Shown here one piece after another: positions 8,383 through 16,247 of a DNA stretch of 64,000 bases. The first letter of the stretch is position 1, and each line of letters starts with the position of its first letter. A program made the translations under genes and the position numbers. Below the pieces are notes generated by a model. The model had not been told where the DNA came from. It did no database searches and was given only the letters and a program-made list of their open reading frames with translations. The DNA comes from Halogeometricum limi (lineage in GTDB: Archaea > Halobacteriota > Halobacteria > Halobacteriales > Haloferacaceae). Location of the stretch: assembly GCF_900115785.1 (NCBI RefSeq), contig NZ_FOYS01000003.1, positions 551,790 through 615,789 on the forward strand. The letters are read 5' to 3'.

Positions 8383-9279
8383 TCACAGTCGGTACAGCCG
8401 CGTCGTCCAGAACTCCCTGACCGCCTCGCGCAGGGCGTCTTCGGGGTCGCCGGAGGCGTCCACCGTCGCGACGTGGTCGGCCATCTCTCGAAAGCCGCCG
8501 AGGACGGTTCGCTCGCCGAGGACGACCAACCCGTCGGCGACGTCGGCGTGCGCTGCGAGGACGTCGTGCGCCCTGTCGAGGTGGTTGTCGACCTGTTCGT
8601 CGCGCCGCCGTTCGAACCGCGCCTGCGAGAACCCGCCCTTCGAGTGGGCGTTCATCACGTCGGACTCCACGTCGTCGACGAGACGAACCGAGTCGCCGTC
8701 GTAGACGCCGAGGGCGAACAGGTCCGAGCGAACGAGTGCGACCTTCGTCGGAGCGTCGGGGACGAACCACGAGCGTTCGAACTCGAACTCCTCGGCCCAC
8801 GTCGCGAACGTCGCGGGCGGGGTGGGAACGGAGAGGGCGACGGAGACGAGGCCGGCGTCGTCGGTGAGACAGAGACACGGCGCGGCCCGACGGACGAGTG
8901 CGCTCCGGTCGTCGAACGCGTCGGTCACCGCCTCTGGGAGTTCGTCGCCGACGACGGCGGAGAACGCTCCCTCGGGTCCGGTCGAGAACGAGTCGAGTCT
9001 GGACAGCACTTCGTCGCGACGCTCGCCGAACAGGTCCTCGGTGCCGCGGTAGTCCAGCGTCGACTCTTCGTCGCCGCCGAGTCGACCGACTCGGTCTTCC
9101 AGTTCCGTGATTCGGTCTTCGAGGCGGTTGACCTCTTCTTCGGCCTCCTGTCGCTCTCTGGCGGCCTCGGCGCGGCGTTCCTCTTCGGCCTCGGCGCGGC
9201 GTTCGAGGTGGTGTTTCTCCTCCTCCAGTTCCTCGATGCGCGCTTTGAGTTCCGCCCGTCCCAGCAACTCGTCCAGCAT
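8383..9279 (-). CDS. Vms1/VLRF1-type peptidyl-tRNA hydrolase (eRF1-like)
   Basis: A 298-aa protein. Residues 3-68 form a charged coiled coil. Residues ~80-298 form a domain of the eRF1-domain-2/Vms1 type, with HSKGGFSQARF at 212-222. Its GG-x-S-Q core corresponds to the GGQ-like catalytic loop of Vms1 and VLRF1, which release nascent chains from peptidyl-tRNA on split or stalled ribosomes. The following RRRDEQV and a helix-strand pattern to LVVLGER and REMADHV match that family. In eukaryotes the relatives act in ribosome-associated quality control. It is a single gene without an obvious RQC partner in the window. The start keeps the coiled coil, which is a family trait. Confidence 0.8.
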   Translation of the reverse strand: MLDELLGRAELKARIEELEEEKHHLERRAEAEEERRAEAARERQEAEEEVNRLEDRITELEDRVGRLGGDEESTLDYRGTEDLFGERRDEVLSRLDSFSTGPEGAFSAVVGDELPEAVTDAFDDRSALVRRAAPCLCLTDDAGLVSVALSVPTPPATFATWAEEFEFERSWFVPDAPTKVALVRSDLFALGVYDGDSVRLVDDVESDVMNAHSKGGFSQARFERRRDEQVDNHLDRAHDVLAAHADVADGLVVLGERTVLGGFREMADHVATVDASGDPEDALREAVREFWTTRLYRL

Positions 9280-9523
9280 CTTGGTACGAGGCGGGCGCGC
9301 GGCCCACTTGAACGTGCGCCTTGTGCGGCCGGTGGCCGGCGGCCTGCGCCGAACGCGAGGGCCGAACGCGCCGGAACAGGCCGGGGGAGTCGCGGACGAC
9401 GCCCGCCTCGTCGAGACAGCCGTCGAGTTCGGGGGTGACGGCGCGGCGTCGTAACTCCTCTGACGCGTCTCTTTCGGGTGCGCCGACCGAGGGAACGACG
9501 GAAGCGACCGACCGCGTCCCGGT

Positions 9524-9871
9524 TCAGGCGACTGCGGAGTCGTCGAAGTCGTACCCCGCGTAGCGGAGCAGTTCCGTCGCTCGCTCGGGTTTCGCGAGGA
9601 GGACGTCTCTGTCGTCCGGCAGGTCCATCCCGGCGAACTCGCGCGGGAGGGCGAGTGTGCCGGAGGGGACGCCCTCGTCGCCGACGACGGGGAAGTGTCC
9701 GTGGTCGAGTTTCATCACGAGTGGCACGTCCAGGCGGACGAGTTCCTCGTCGGCGTACAGTCGTTCGTTGACGTGGGTGTGGTCGGTTCGGTGGATAGCG
9801 GGAACGTCGCCGTCGTACGGTTCGACGTAGAGGCGGCCCAGGTAGTAGCCGCTGGAGAACTGTTCGAACAT
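9524..9871 (-). CDS. DUF5802-like small haloarchaeal protein
   Basis: A 115-aa acidic soluble protein beginning MFEQFSSGYYLGRLYVEP. It has repeated Asp/His/Glu-containing strands (HRTDHTHVNERLY, KLDHGHFPVVGDEG) and a C-terminal RATELLRYAGYDFDD. It resembles a small protein conserved across haloarchaea (DUF5802, from memory). No catalytic motif is evident and its function is unknown. It has a clear promoter: a TATA box just upstream and an inverted repeat overlapping the expected transcription start, so regulated expression is likely. Confidence 0.7.
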   Translation of the reverse strand: MFEQFSSGYYLGRLYVEPYDGDVPAIHRTDHTHVNERLYADEELVRLDVPLVMKLDHGHFPVVGDEGVPSGTLALPREFAGMDLPDDRDVLLAKPERATELLRYAGYDFDDSAVA

Positions 9872-9876
9872 CTATG

Positions 9877-9895
9877 CATGTGATTGTCACACATG
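9877..9895. promoter_or_regulatory. Inverted repeat CATGTG-N7-CACATG, candidate operator
   Basis: CATGTG at 9877-9882 and CACATG at 9890-9895 form a perfect 6-bp inverted repeat. It lies between the TATA box (9899-9908 in plus coordinates) and the start codon at 9871 of the DUF5802-like gene, over the predicted start of transcription. That position suits a repressor site. The binding protein is unknown. Confidence 0.5.
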
Positions 9896-9898
9896 AAC

Positions 9899-9908
9899 TG
9901 ATATAAGC
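9899..9908 (-). promoter_or_regulatory. TATA box of the DUF5802-like gene
   Basis: On the minus strand the sequence reads GGCTTATATCAG, a good haloarchaeal BRE/TATA. It is centred about 32 nt before the ATG, so the transcript should be nearly leaderless. Confidence 0.6.
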
Positions 9909-9985
9909 CTTGTCACGAACACACATATGGACGCGCAAACAAGGAAGTCGGTCCGCGGTGGTCGCCGAACCGCCTCGGCGTTCGT

Positions 9986-10297
9986 TCAGTCGTCTCGGCG
10001 TCCGCCGTTCGTCGCACCCGTCATCGACCAGACGGCCGTGAGACCCAGGATGGCCGCCGGGAGGAGGGGGAGGATGAGGAGCGCAACGGTGTACGGGATG
10101 CCGACGGCCGCGAACACCGACGGTTCCAGGTAGATTATCCCGGGGACGACGATGGTACACAGTATCAGGACGGCCACGAGTCCCCACCCCGTCGAACCGA
10201 ATCCCGTCGCCTCGGGTTCGTCGCGTCCGGCGTCGGAACTGGGAGCGCCGTCGGGTCGGTGGACGTATCCGCCGGTGTCGTCGCCGTTAGAGTTCAC
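9986..10297 (-). CDS. Small two-helix membrane protein
   Basis: A 103-aa protein with a polar acidic head (residues 1-36) and two membrane helices near residues 38-60 and 66-93. It ends in a short polar tail GATNGGRRDD. Its ATG lies inside the 3' end of the upstream dehydrogenase gene (11-nt overlap), so translation is probably coupled and the genes share a transcript. No family is recognised. The link to the dehydrogenase is positional only. Confidence 0.6.
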   Translation of the reverse strand: MNSNGDDTGGYVHRPDGAPSSDAGRDEPEATGFGSTGWGLVAVLILCTIVVPGIIYLEPSVFAAVGIPYTVALLILPLLPAAILGLTAVWSMTGATNGGRRDD

Positions 10298-11327
10298 TGT
10301 CGGGGATTACCACCACCTTGCCAAAGCCCTCACGGTTCTCTATCATCTCGTGCGCTCGCGCGATTTCGCTCATGGGGAGGGTGTCGCGGACGCGCGGTTC
10401 GAACGTGCCGTCCCACACCAAGTCGAGTGCCTCGTCGGCCTCTCCGGGCGTCGCCATCGTCGACCCGATGACGGACAGTTGGTTCCAGAAGATGCGGTTG
10501 AGGCCGGCGTCGGGGTTCGGGCCCGTCGTCGCCCCGCAGGTGACGACGCGGCCGCCCTTCCGGAGACTCTTCAGCGAGTCTTCGTACGTCGCCGCGCCGA
10601 TGTGGTCGACGACCATGTCGACGCCGCGTCTGCCCGTCGCGTCGCGAATCGCGGCCGCGAAGTCGTCCGATTCGTAGTTGATGGTGTGGTCCGCGCCGCA
10701 CTCCTCGGCGTACCGGAGTTTCTCGTCCGTCGACGCCGTCGCGAACACCTCCGCGCCCGCGTGGTCGGCGATTTGGACCGCCGCGTGCCCGACGCCGCCG
10801 GACGCGCCGAGGACGAGGACGGACTCGCCCGGCCGAATCTCGCCTCTGTCGACCAGCATCCGCCACGCCGTCTGGAAGACGAGCGACGCCGACCCGGCGA
10901 CTTCCCAGTCGACGCCCTCGGGGACGGGAACGAGGTTCGCGGCGGGGACGGCGGCGTACTCCGCGTGGACGCCGCGGACGTGTTCGCCAATGATATGGAA
11001 GTCGTGCGCCAGCGTGGGGTCACCTTTCCGCGTGAACTCGCTGTGCTCGCCCGCGACGCCCGCGATGAGTGCGACTCTGTCCCCGGGTTCGAAACGCGTC
11101 ACGCCCTCGCCGACTTCGTGGACGACGCCCGCCATGTCGCTGCCGGGGATGTGAGGCATCTCCAACTCCACGCCCGGCAGCCCACGTCGCGTCCAGATGT
11201 CGAGGTGGTTCAGCGCCGCCGCCTTCACGTCCACGACGACTTCGTCTCGCCCGGCCTCCGGGTCCGGGAACTCGCCGTACTCTAAGACGTCTCTGTCGCC
11301 GTGTTCCGAGAATTGCACAGCCTGCAT
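10287..11327 (-). CDS. MDR-family zinc-type alcohol dehydrogenase / quinone oxidoreductase
   Basis: A 346-aa protein (ATG 11327; an upstream in-frame start at 11375 would only add a basic extension). The N-terminal GroES-like part has AALNHLDIWTRRG and PGSDMAGVV. The Rossmann part has GASGGVGHAAVQIADHAGAEV for NAD(P)H binding. The Cys ligands of a structural zinc site are not seen, so it is closer to YhdH/quinone-oxidoreductase types than to classical zinc ADH. It probably reduces quinones or enals with NADPH; the substrate is unknown. It faces a FilR1-type regulator gene across a ~207-nt divergent gap, which may therefore control it (inference). Confidence 0.85.
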   Translation of the reverse strand: MQAVQFSEHGDRDVLEYGEFPDPEAGRDEVVVDVKAAALNHLDIWTRRGLPGVELEMPHIPGSDMAGVVHEVGEGVTRFEPGDRVALIAGVAGEHSEFTRKGDPTLAHDFHIIGEHVRGVHAEYAAVPAANLVPVPEGVDWEVAGSASLVFQTAWRMLVDRGEIRPGESVLVLGASGGVGHAAVQIADHAGAEVFATASTDEKLRYAEECGADHTINYESDDFAAAIRDATGRRGVDMVVDHIGAATYEDSLKSLRKGGRVVTCGATTGPNPDAGLNRIFWNQLSVIGSTMATPGEADEALDLVWDGTFEPRVRDTLPMSEIARAHEMIENREGFGKVVVIPDSEL

Positions 11328-11534
11328 AGACAGTCGGTCACACGGTGACAGTAAAAGCCTCCGTGTACGACGCATGTCTTTCTGATAGTTCGACGTTCGA
11401 CGAAGTATTTCCGTGTCGAACTGTTCGCTCTGCGGCGACGGCTGAGACTCTCCGCCCCGTTCGGAGCCGTCCGCGACGGGAAACTTCTAGAGAGAGTCAA
11501 AATCTTCAACACTGGTTGTCGAGAACTAGCACAC

Positions 11535-12329
11535 ATGTCCAAAGAGCGGCGGTCTCTCGAAGACGTAGTTCTCACCCGAGAAGACGTGCTTCGAGCGGTC
11601 GTCCTCGAACCTCGGGACAAGCGCGAGTTGACCGAGGCCGTAGAGAGTTCGCGGTCGACGGTCGACCGCGCGATTCGCGAACTCCGCGATGCGGGGTTGG
11701 TGAAGCGAGTCGACGGACGGTACGAGGCGACGGTGGCCGGTGGCTGTTCGCTGGACGCCGCCGAGCAGTTCCACGAGCGAATACGAGACGTGGGCGACGC
11801 CGTGGCCGTACTGAACCAACTGCCGGTCGACGGGCCACTCGACCGGCGGTTCCTCGCCGACGCGGACGCGTACGCGGCGACGCCCGAGATGCCCGACGGC
11901 GTCGTCCAGCAGTTGTTCGACAGCGTTCGGACGGCGAAACGCCTTCGCGGCATCGCACCGGTCGTGCTCTCGGGTCATTTCGAGGGGTTCTACGAGGCGG
12001 CGACGGCGGGCGACACGCAGGTGGAGATGCTCATCTCCGACTCCGTCGTCAGCCAACTCGTCTCGACGGCGGCGACGCGCGCGGTGTTTCTCGAACAACT
12101 CCGCGACGAGAACGTGACCATCTCGCGGGCCGAGATTCCGTTCTCGTTCGGTCTCTGGGTCACCGAGTGGGAGGCCGGAATCCTCGTCTACACCGACACC
12201 GGCGTCGGCGGCCTCCTCCGCAACGATTCCGACGAGGCGGTGGCGTGGGCCGAGTCGGTGTTCGCGGACCTGGCGGCAGACGCCGACCGAATCACCCCCG
12301 ACGGGATTCGGAGCGTCGGCGACGACTGA
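11535..12329 (+). CDS. HTH transcriptional regulator with FilR1-like C-terminal domain
   Basis: A 264-aa protein. Residues ~10-70 form a winged helix (LTREDVLRAVVLEPRDKRELTEAVESSRSTVDRAIRELRDAGLV). The remainder has the pattern of the FilR1-type ligand/effector domain, including FDSVRTAKRLRGIAPVVLS, LEQLRDENVTISRAEIPFSFGLWV and VYTDTGVGGLLRNDSDEAVAWAESVF. This architecture is widespread in haloarchaea and related to regulators first named in methanogens. It sits divergently from the MDR dehydrogenase, so that gene and itself are its first candidate targets. The ligand is unknown. Confidence 0.82.
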   Translation: MSKERRSLEDVVLTREDVLRAVVLEPRDKRELTEAVESSRSTVDRAIRELRDAGLVKRVDGRYEATVAGGCSLDAAEQFHERIRDVGDAVAVLNQLPVDGPLDRRFLADADAYAATPEMPDGVVQQLFDSVRTAKRLRGIAPVVLSGHFEGFYEAATAGDTQVEMLISDSVVSQLVSTAATRAVFLEQLRDENVTISRAEIPFSFGLWVTEWEAGILVYTDTGVGGLLRNDSDEAVAWAESVFADLAADADRITPDGIRSVGDD

Positions 12330-12374
12330 CCGGCGACGCGAAACCTTTGTGCACCCGGCCCGAACGGTGCGCCC

Positions 12375-12995
12375 GTGAGCGACCACGGACGCGACGGGAA
12401 CGAGACGCACCGCCACCGCGACGACGACGCGGGCGACCACGACCACCACGGTCAGGACGGCCACCAGCACGCGGACGACGACCACCACGACGACCATCAC
12501 CACCATCACGCACACGACGTGGAGAGCCTCGGCGTCGGCGTCGTCACCGTCTCTTCCTCTCGGTCCATCGACGACGACGCCGCGGGCGACGCCATCGTCG
12601 AGGGGTTCGAAGACGCCGGCCACTCCGTCTCCGTCCGCGAACTGGTCGCGGACGACTTCGACGGCATCCAGTCCACCGTGAACCGCCTCGTGGACCGAGA
12701 CGACGTGGACGCCGTCGTCACCACCGGCGGAACGGGCGTCACGCCCGACGACGTGACCGTCGAAGCCGTCGACGACCTGACGGAGAAGGCCCTCCCCGGG
12801 TTCGGCGAACTGTTCCGCCGTCTCTCCTACGACGAGGTGGGAACGCGCATCGTCGGCACGCGCGCGACGGCCGGCATCGTCCACGACACGCCCGTCTTCT
12901 GTCTTCCCGGGAGCGAGAACGCCGCGCGTCTCGGCACCGACGAGATTCTCGTCGCGGAAGCGCCCCACCTCGCCGGGTTGGCGCGGCGAGACTGA
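12375..12995 (+). CDS. moaB: MoaB/Mog-type molybdenum cofactor protein with His-rich N-terminus
   Basis: A 206-aa protein starting at GTG 12375. Residues ~50-206 are a MoaB/MogA domain with VVTTGGTGVTPDD and FCLPGSENA, the MPT-binding loops used in adenylation of molybdopterin. Residues 1-48 are unusual, rich in His, Asp and Gln, with a run of five consecutive His and many HD/DH pairs. That suggests a metal-buffering or metal-delivery tail. The domain itself is family length, so the tail is an addition. No other moa genes are adjacent. The GTG start is chosen because it is followed directly by the tail and lies 45 nt after the previous stop; the tail could in principle be untranslated. Confidence 0.82.
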   Translation: MSDHGRDGNETHRHRDDDAGDHDHHGQDGHQHADDDHHDDHHHHHAHDVESLGVGVVTVSSSRSIDDDAAGDAIVEGFEDAGHSVSVRELVADDFDGIQSTVNRLVDRDDVDAVVTTGGTGVTPDDVTVEAVDDLTEKALPGFGELFRRLSYDEVGTRIVGTRATAGIVHDTPVFCLPGSENAARLGTDEILVAEAPHLAGLARRD

Positions 12996-13043
12996 CTCCG
13001 TCGTTCTCCGACGAACGAACCTGTAATTTCTGTCCCGTCGGGG

Positions 13044-13053
13044 TAGTTTAAGG
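13044..13053 (+). promoter_or_regulatory. TATA-like box of ilvD
   Basis: TAGTTTAAGG lies 23-32 nt upstream of the ilvD ATG at 13076, the normal spacing for a leaderless haloarchaeal transcript. Confidence 0.5.
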
Positions 13054-13075
13054 GCACAGACGGATACCCACGAGT

Positions 13076-14824
13076 ATGAGCAGTCAGACTCCCCGCGAGG
13101 ACGAAGACGACGAACCGTTCTCCAGCGGGAAAGACGAACGTCTCCGCAGTTCCGAGGTGACGGAGGGCGCAGAGCGCGCCCCCCACCGAGCGATGTTCCG
13201 CGCCATGGGATTCGACGACGAGGACCTCGGGTCGCCGATGGTCGGCGTCGCCAACCCCGCCGCCGACATCACGCCGTGCAACGTCCACTTAGACGACGTG
13301 GCAGACGCCGCAATCGAGGGTATCGACGAGTCGGGCGGGATGCCCATCGAGTTCGGCACCATCACCATCTCCGACGCCATCTCGATGGGAACGGAGGGGA
13401 TGAAAGCCTCGCTCATCTCCAGAGAGGTCATCGCCGACTCCGTCGAACTCGTCGCGTTCGGCGAACGACTCGACGCCCTCGTCACCGTCGCCGGGTGCGA
13501 CAAGAACCTCCCCGGGATGATGATGGCCGCCATCCGGACGGACCTGCCGTCGGTGTTCCTCTACGGTGGCTCTATCATGCCCGGCGAACACGAGGGGCGC
13601 GAGGTGACCGTCCAGAACGTCTTCGAGGGCGTCGGAACGTACGCCGAAGGGAAGATGAGCGCCGACGAACTCGACGACTTAGAACGCCACGCCTGCCCCG
13701 GTGCGGGTTCGTGCGGCGGGATGTTCACCGCGAACACGATGGCCTCCATCTCCGAAGCACTCGGTCTCGCGCCGCTCGGCTCCGCCTCCGCGCCAGCCGA
13801 GTCCGAGGAGCGCTACGACGTCGCCCGCCGCGCGGGTGAGGCCGTCCTCGAAGCCGTCGAGAACGACCTGCGCCCCTCGGACATCCTCACGAAGGAGTCG
13901 TTCGAGAACGCCATCGCCATCCAAGTCGCCATCGGAGGCTCCACGAACGCCGTTCTCCACCTCCTCGCACTCGCCGCCGAGGCGGGAATCGACCTCTCTA
14001 TCGAGGAGTTCGACGAAATCTCTCGCCGGACGCCGAAGATAGCGAACCTCCAACCCGGCGGCACGAAGGTGATGAACGACCTGCACGAACAGGGCGGCCT
14101 CCCGGTCGTAATCCGTCGTCTCGTCGACGCCGGACTGTTCCACGGCGACGCGATGACCGTCACGGGTCGCACCGTCGCGGAGGAACTCGACCACCTCGAG
14201 TTGCCCGACGACGAGGACGTCTCCGGCGACTTCATCTACACCGTCGACGACCCGTATCAAGCGGAGGGAGCCATCAAGATTCTCACCGGCAACCTCGCGC
14301 CCGACGGTGCCGTCCTCAAAGTCACGGGCGACGACGCGTTCCACCACACCGGCCCCGCCCGCGTCTTCGAGGGCGAAGAGGACGCGATGCGCTACGTCCA
14401 GGAGGGACACATCGAGTCGGGCGACGTCATCTGCATCCGCAACGAGGGACCGAAAGGCGGTCCCGGGATGCGCGAGATGCTTGGCGTCACCGCCGCCGTC
14501 GTCGGACAGGGCCACGAGGACGACGTCGCACTCCTGACCGACGGCCGGTTCTCCGGCGCGACGCGGGGTCCGATGGTCGGCCACGTCGCCCCCGAGGCGG
14601 CCGTCGGCGGCCCGATAGCCCTCCTCGAAGACGGCGACGAGGTGACGGTCGACATCCCCGAACGCGAACTCTCCGTGGACCTCTCGCAGGACGAACTCGA
14701 CGCCCGAAAGGACGAGTGGGAACCGCGTGACCCGCCGTACACCTCGGGTGTGCTGGCGAAGTACGCGAACGACTTCGGTTCGGCGGCGAACGGCGCGGTG
14801 ACGAATCCGGGCGCGAAGCGGTAA
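13076..14824 (+). CDS. ilvD: Dihydroxy-acid dehydratase
   Basis: A 582-aa protein of normal IlvD length. It carries the family signatures around the Fe-S cluster and the carboxylated-lysine/Mg site: TVAGCDKNLPGMMMA (residues ~138-152) and CPGAGSCGGMFTANTM (residues ~206-221). The C-terminal GRFSGATRGPMVGHVAPEAA follows. It catalyses the dehydration of 2,3-dihydroxy-isovalerate and -methylvalerate in valine and isoleucine synthesis. The N-terminal ~30 residues are an acidic halophile extension. It is a single gene: no other ilv genes are next to it. It has its own TATA-like box and a T-tract after the stop. Confidence 0.96.
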   Translation: MSSQTPREDEDDEPFSSGKDERLRSSEVTEGAERAPHRAMFRAMGFDDEDLGSPMVGVANPAADITPCNVHLDDVADAAIEGIDESGGMPIEFGTITISDAISMGTEGMKASLISREVIADSVELVAFGERLDALVTVAGCDKNLPGMMMAAIRTDLPSVFLYGGSIMPGEHEGREVTVQNVFEGVGTYAEGKMSADELDDLERHACPGAGSCGGMFTANTMASISEALGLAPLGSASAPAESEERYDVARRAGEAVLEAVENDLRPSDILTKESFENAIAIQVAIGGSTNAVLHLLALAAEAGIDLSIEEFDEISRRTPKIANLQPGGTKVMNDLHEQGGLPVVIRRLVDAGLFHGDAMTVTGRTVAEELDHLELPDDEDVSGDFIYTVDDPYQAEGAIKILTGNLAPDGAVLKVTGDDAFHHTGPARVFEGEEDAMRYVQEGHIESGDVICIRNEGPKGGPGMREMLGVTAAVVGQGHEDDVALLTDGRFSGATRGPMVGHVAPEAAVGGPIALLEDGDEVTVDIPERELSVDLSQDELDARKDEWEPRDPPYTSGVLAKYANDFGSAANGAVTNPGAKR

Positions 14825-14837
14825 CTAGCGTTCGGCG

Positions 14838-14842
14838 TTTTT
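14838..14842 (+). terminator. T-tract terminator candidate after ilvD
   Basis: A run of five T at 14838-14842, 14 nt after the ilvD stop and between two convergent genes. This is typical of archaeal intrinsic termination. Confidence 0.4.
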
Positions 14843-14870
14843 GGTCCAGCTTTTCGAGCGAGCGTCGTGC

Positions 14871-15536
14871 TCAGTCGGGCGTTTCGCTGTCGTCCATCAT
14901 CGACGAGACGACGAGTCGTTTGATTCCACGTCGGAGGAGGCCGCTGGCCGCGGGCTGAGAGATACCCAACTCGTCGGCGACGTCGCTGAGCGTCGCGTTC
15001 CGCGGCTCTTCGAAGTACCCCGTCTCGAAGGCGACGAGGAGCGCGTTCCGTTGGCTGTCGGTCAACCCGGCGTCGGTATCGCCCAAACTCGCGTACTCGT
15101 TCACCCGCAGTAACTCGATGTCGATGCCGTTCCGTTGCGCGTAGTCCCAGATGTGAACCAAGTCCGTGCGCTCGGGAATCCACACCGTGAGAACCCACGC
15201 GCGCCCCTCGTTCTTCATGTCGAGGATGACGCCGTTGGCGGCCGAAACCACCGGCGAGAGGACCTTGGCTTCGTCCGTGTACTCGAAGCGATAGATGGCT
15301 TTCCGGTCGCCGGTTTCGGAGACTCGCTCGAACGCGCCGATGGTGCGGTCGTTCCGTAACCCATCTTCGAACCGGGAGAAATCCGACGACTCGATGTGAT
15401 AGAAGAACTTCCCCGACGTCGGGTCGGTTCCCGCTTCGGACACCGACCTGACGCTCGAACTAGGGTCGTGGCTGACTGTCTCCGTGAGGACGATGTCCGA
15501 GTGCTCGACTCGGACGACCGCTTTGGTGTCGGTCAT
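14871..15536 (-). CDS. Bat-type (HTH_10) transcriptional regulator
   Basis: A 221-aa protein. Residues ~1-150 form the Bat-type sensory part, a beta-rich segment with FFYHIESSDFSRFEDGLRNDRTIGAFE and VLTVWIPERTDLVHIWDYAQRNGIDIELL. Residues ~157-215 are the HTH_10 domain (LTDSQRNALLVAFETGYFEEPRNATLSDVADELGISQ). This is the DNA-binding module first seen in the bacterio-opsin activator. No PAS or GAF domain precedes it. A TATA-like CGTTTAAGAAAG near 15585-15596 on the minus strand lies ~50-60 nt upstream. Target genes are unknown. Confidence 0.85.
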   Translation of the reverse strand: MTDTKAVVRVEHSDIVLTETVSHDPSSSVRSVSEAGTDPTSGKFFYHIESSDFSRFEDGLRNDRTIGAFERVSETGDRKAIYRFEYTDEAKVLSPVVSAANGVILDMKNEGRAWVLTVWIPERTDLVHIWDYAQRNGIDIELLRVNEYASLGDTDAGLTDSQRNALLVAFETGYFEEPRNATLSDVADELGISQPAASGLLRRGIKRLVVSSMMDDSETPD

Positions 15537-15814
15537 CGTTCTGTGGGCCGCGTGGTGGTCGCGTTCGGGCGTTCCACTCGAACTTTCTTAAACGCTCGGT
15601 GGACGGTCGGAGCGCGAGGTGTGCTCGCGGAGCGTAGCGGTGGCGATGTGACGACTCGACTGGTCCGGTTTGTCGCTGGTTTCGAACGCCGAGAACCTGT
15701 CCGTTGCGTCGGACCGCACCCGTGCCTGCCTCTTCGGGTAGTCACATCAGAAACCGTCGCAATCGACCACGTGTCGACCGTTTCAACGCAGTCGCGCGCG
15801 GTGGTATCGACGTT
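15537..15814. other. Gene-poor stretch upstream of the Bat-type regulator
   Basis: It holds the promoter region of the Bat-type regulator (TATA-like minus-strand sequence near 15585-15596). The reading frames across the rest are Arg-rich and basic, not like this organism's proteins, so no further gene is called here. Confidence 0.4.
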
Positions 15815-15952
15815 TCAGACTCGATTGTTGAACAGCGCCGACCAGACGTCGTCGACCAGCGTGGTCTCGAACGCCGAGGTTTCCCCGGCGGGCAGATAGA
15901 GGGCCGATTCGGTGGTCGTGCTCTGCGCGTTCGCGTGGTGGCTCTGTGCCAT
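15815..15952 (-). CDS. Possible 45-aa small protein
   Basis: A short ORF starting at ATG 15952 and ending at 15815, reading MAQSHHANAQSTTTESALYL and then PAGETSAFETTLVDDVWSAL, FNNRV. Unlike other frames in this stretch it is acidic/polar with ordinary haloarchaeal residue use and no Arg runs. A TATA-like GGTTATACGCTTAAG (minus strand, ~15991-16005) lies about 40-50 nt upstream. I do not recognise the family. It may be a genuine small gene or part of an RNA; there is no homology support here. Confidence 0.4.
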   Translation of the reverse strand: MAQSHHANAQSTTTESALYLPAGETSAFETTLVDDVWSALFNNRV

Positions 15953-16100
15953 ACACGTGAGTTGACGGCTCGTAACTCCATCGTTCTGTAGCTTAAGCGT
16001 ATAACCCGTTTATATGGGGTTCAGCGTAGCTTGGACGGTTCCACCTCTGCGGGACGTACGGCGACTCGCTTCGCTCGTCGCGTAGCGTCGTCAGAAGATA

Positions 16101-16171
16101 TGGGACCGCTGAGAGTCGAACTCAGGTCCTACCGACCCCATCGGCAGAGGATACCACTACCCCACGGTCCC
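16101..16171 (-). tRNA. tRNA-Pro (anticodon GGG)
   Basis: Read on the minus strand, acceptor stem GGGACCG pairs with CGGTCCC. The anticodon stem TGCCG/CGGTA holds a 7-nt loop ATGGGGT with anticodon GGG. The T arm is CTGAG-TTCGACT-CTCAG, and the discriminator is A at 16101. The CCA end is not encoded. A TATA-like CACTTAACG sits ~35-45 nt upstream near 16202-16211. No intron is visible. Confidence 0.93.
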
Positions 16172-16247
16172 AGGGTGTATTCGAGAGAAGGAGGGTCCGA
16201 CCGTTAAGTGCTTCGTTTCGAGGCGGCGCAGTCACGGGATACCACGA

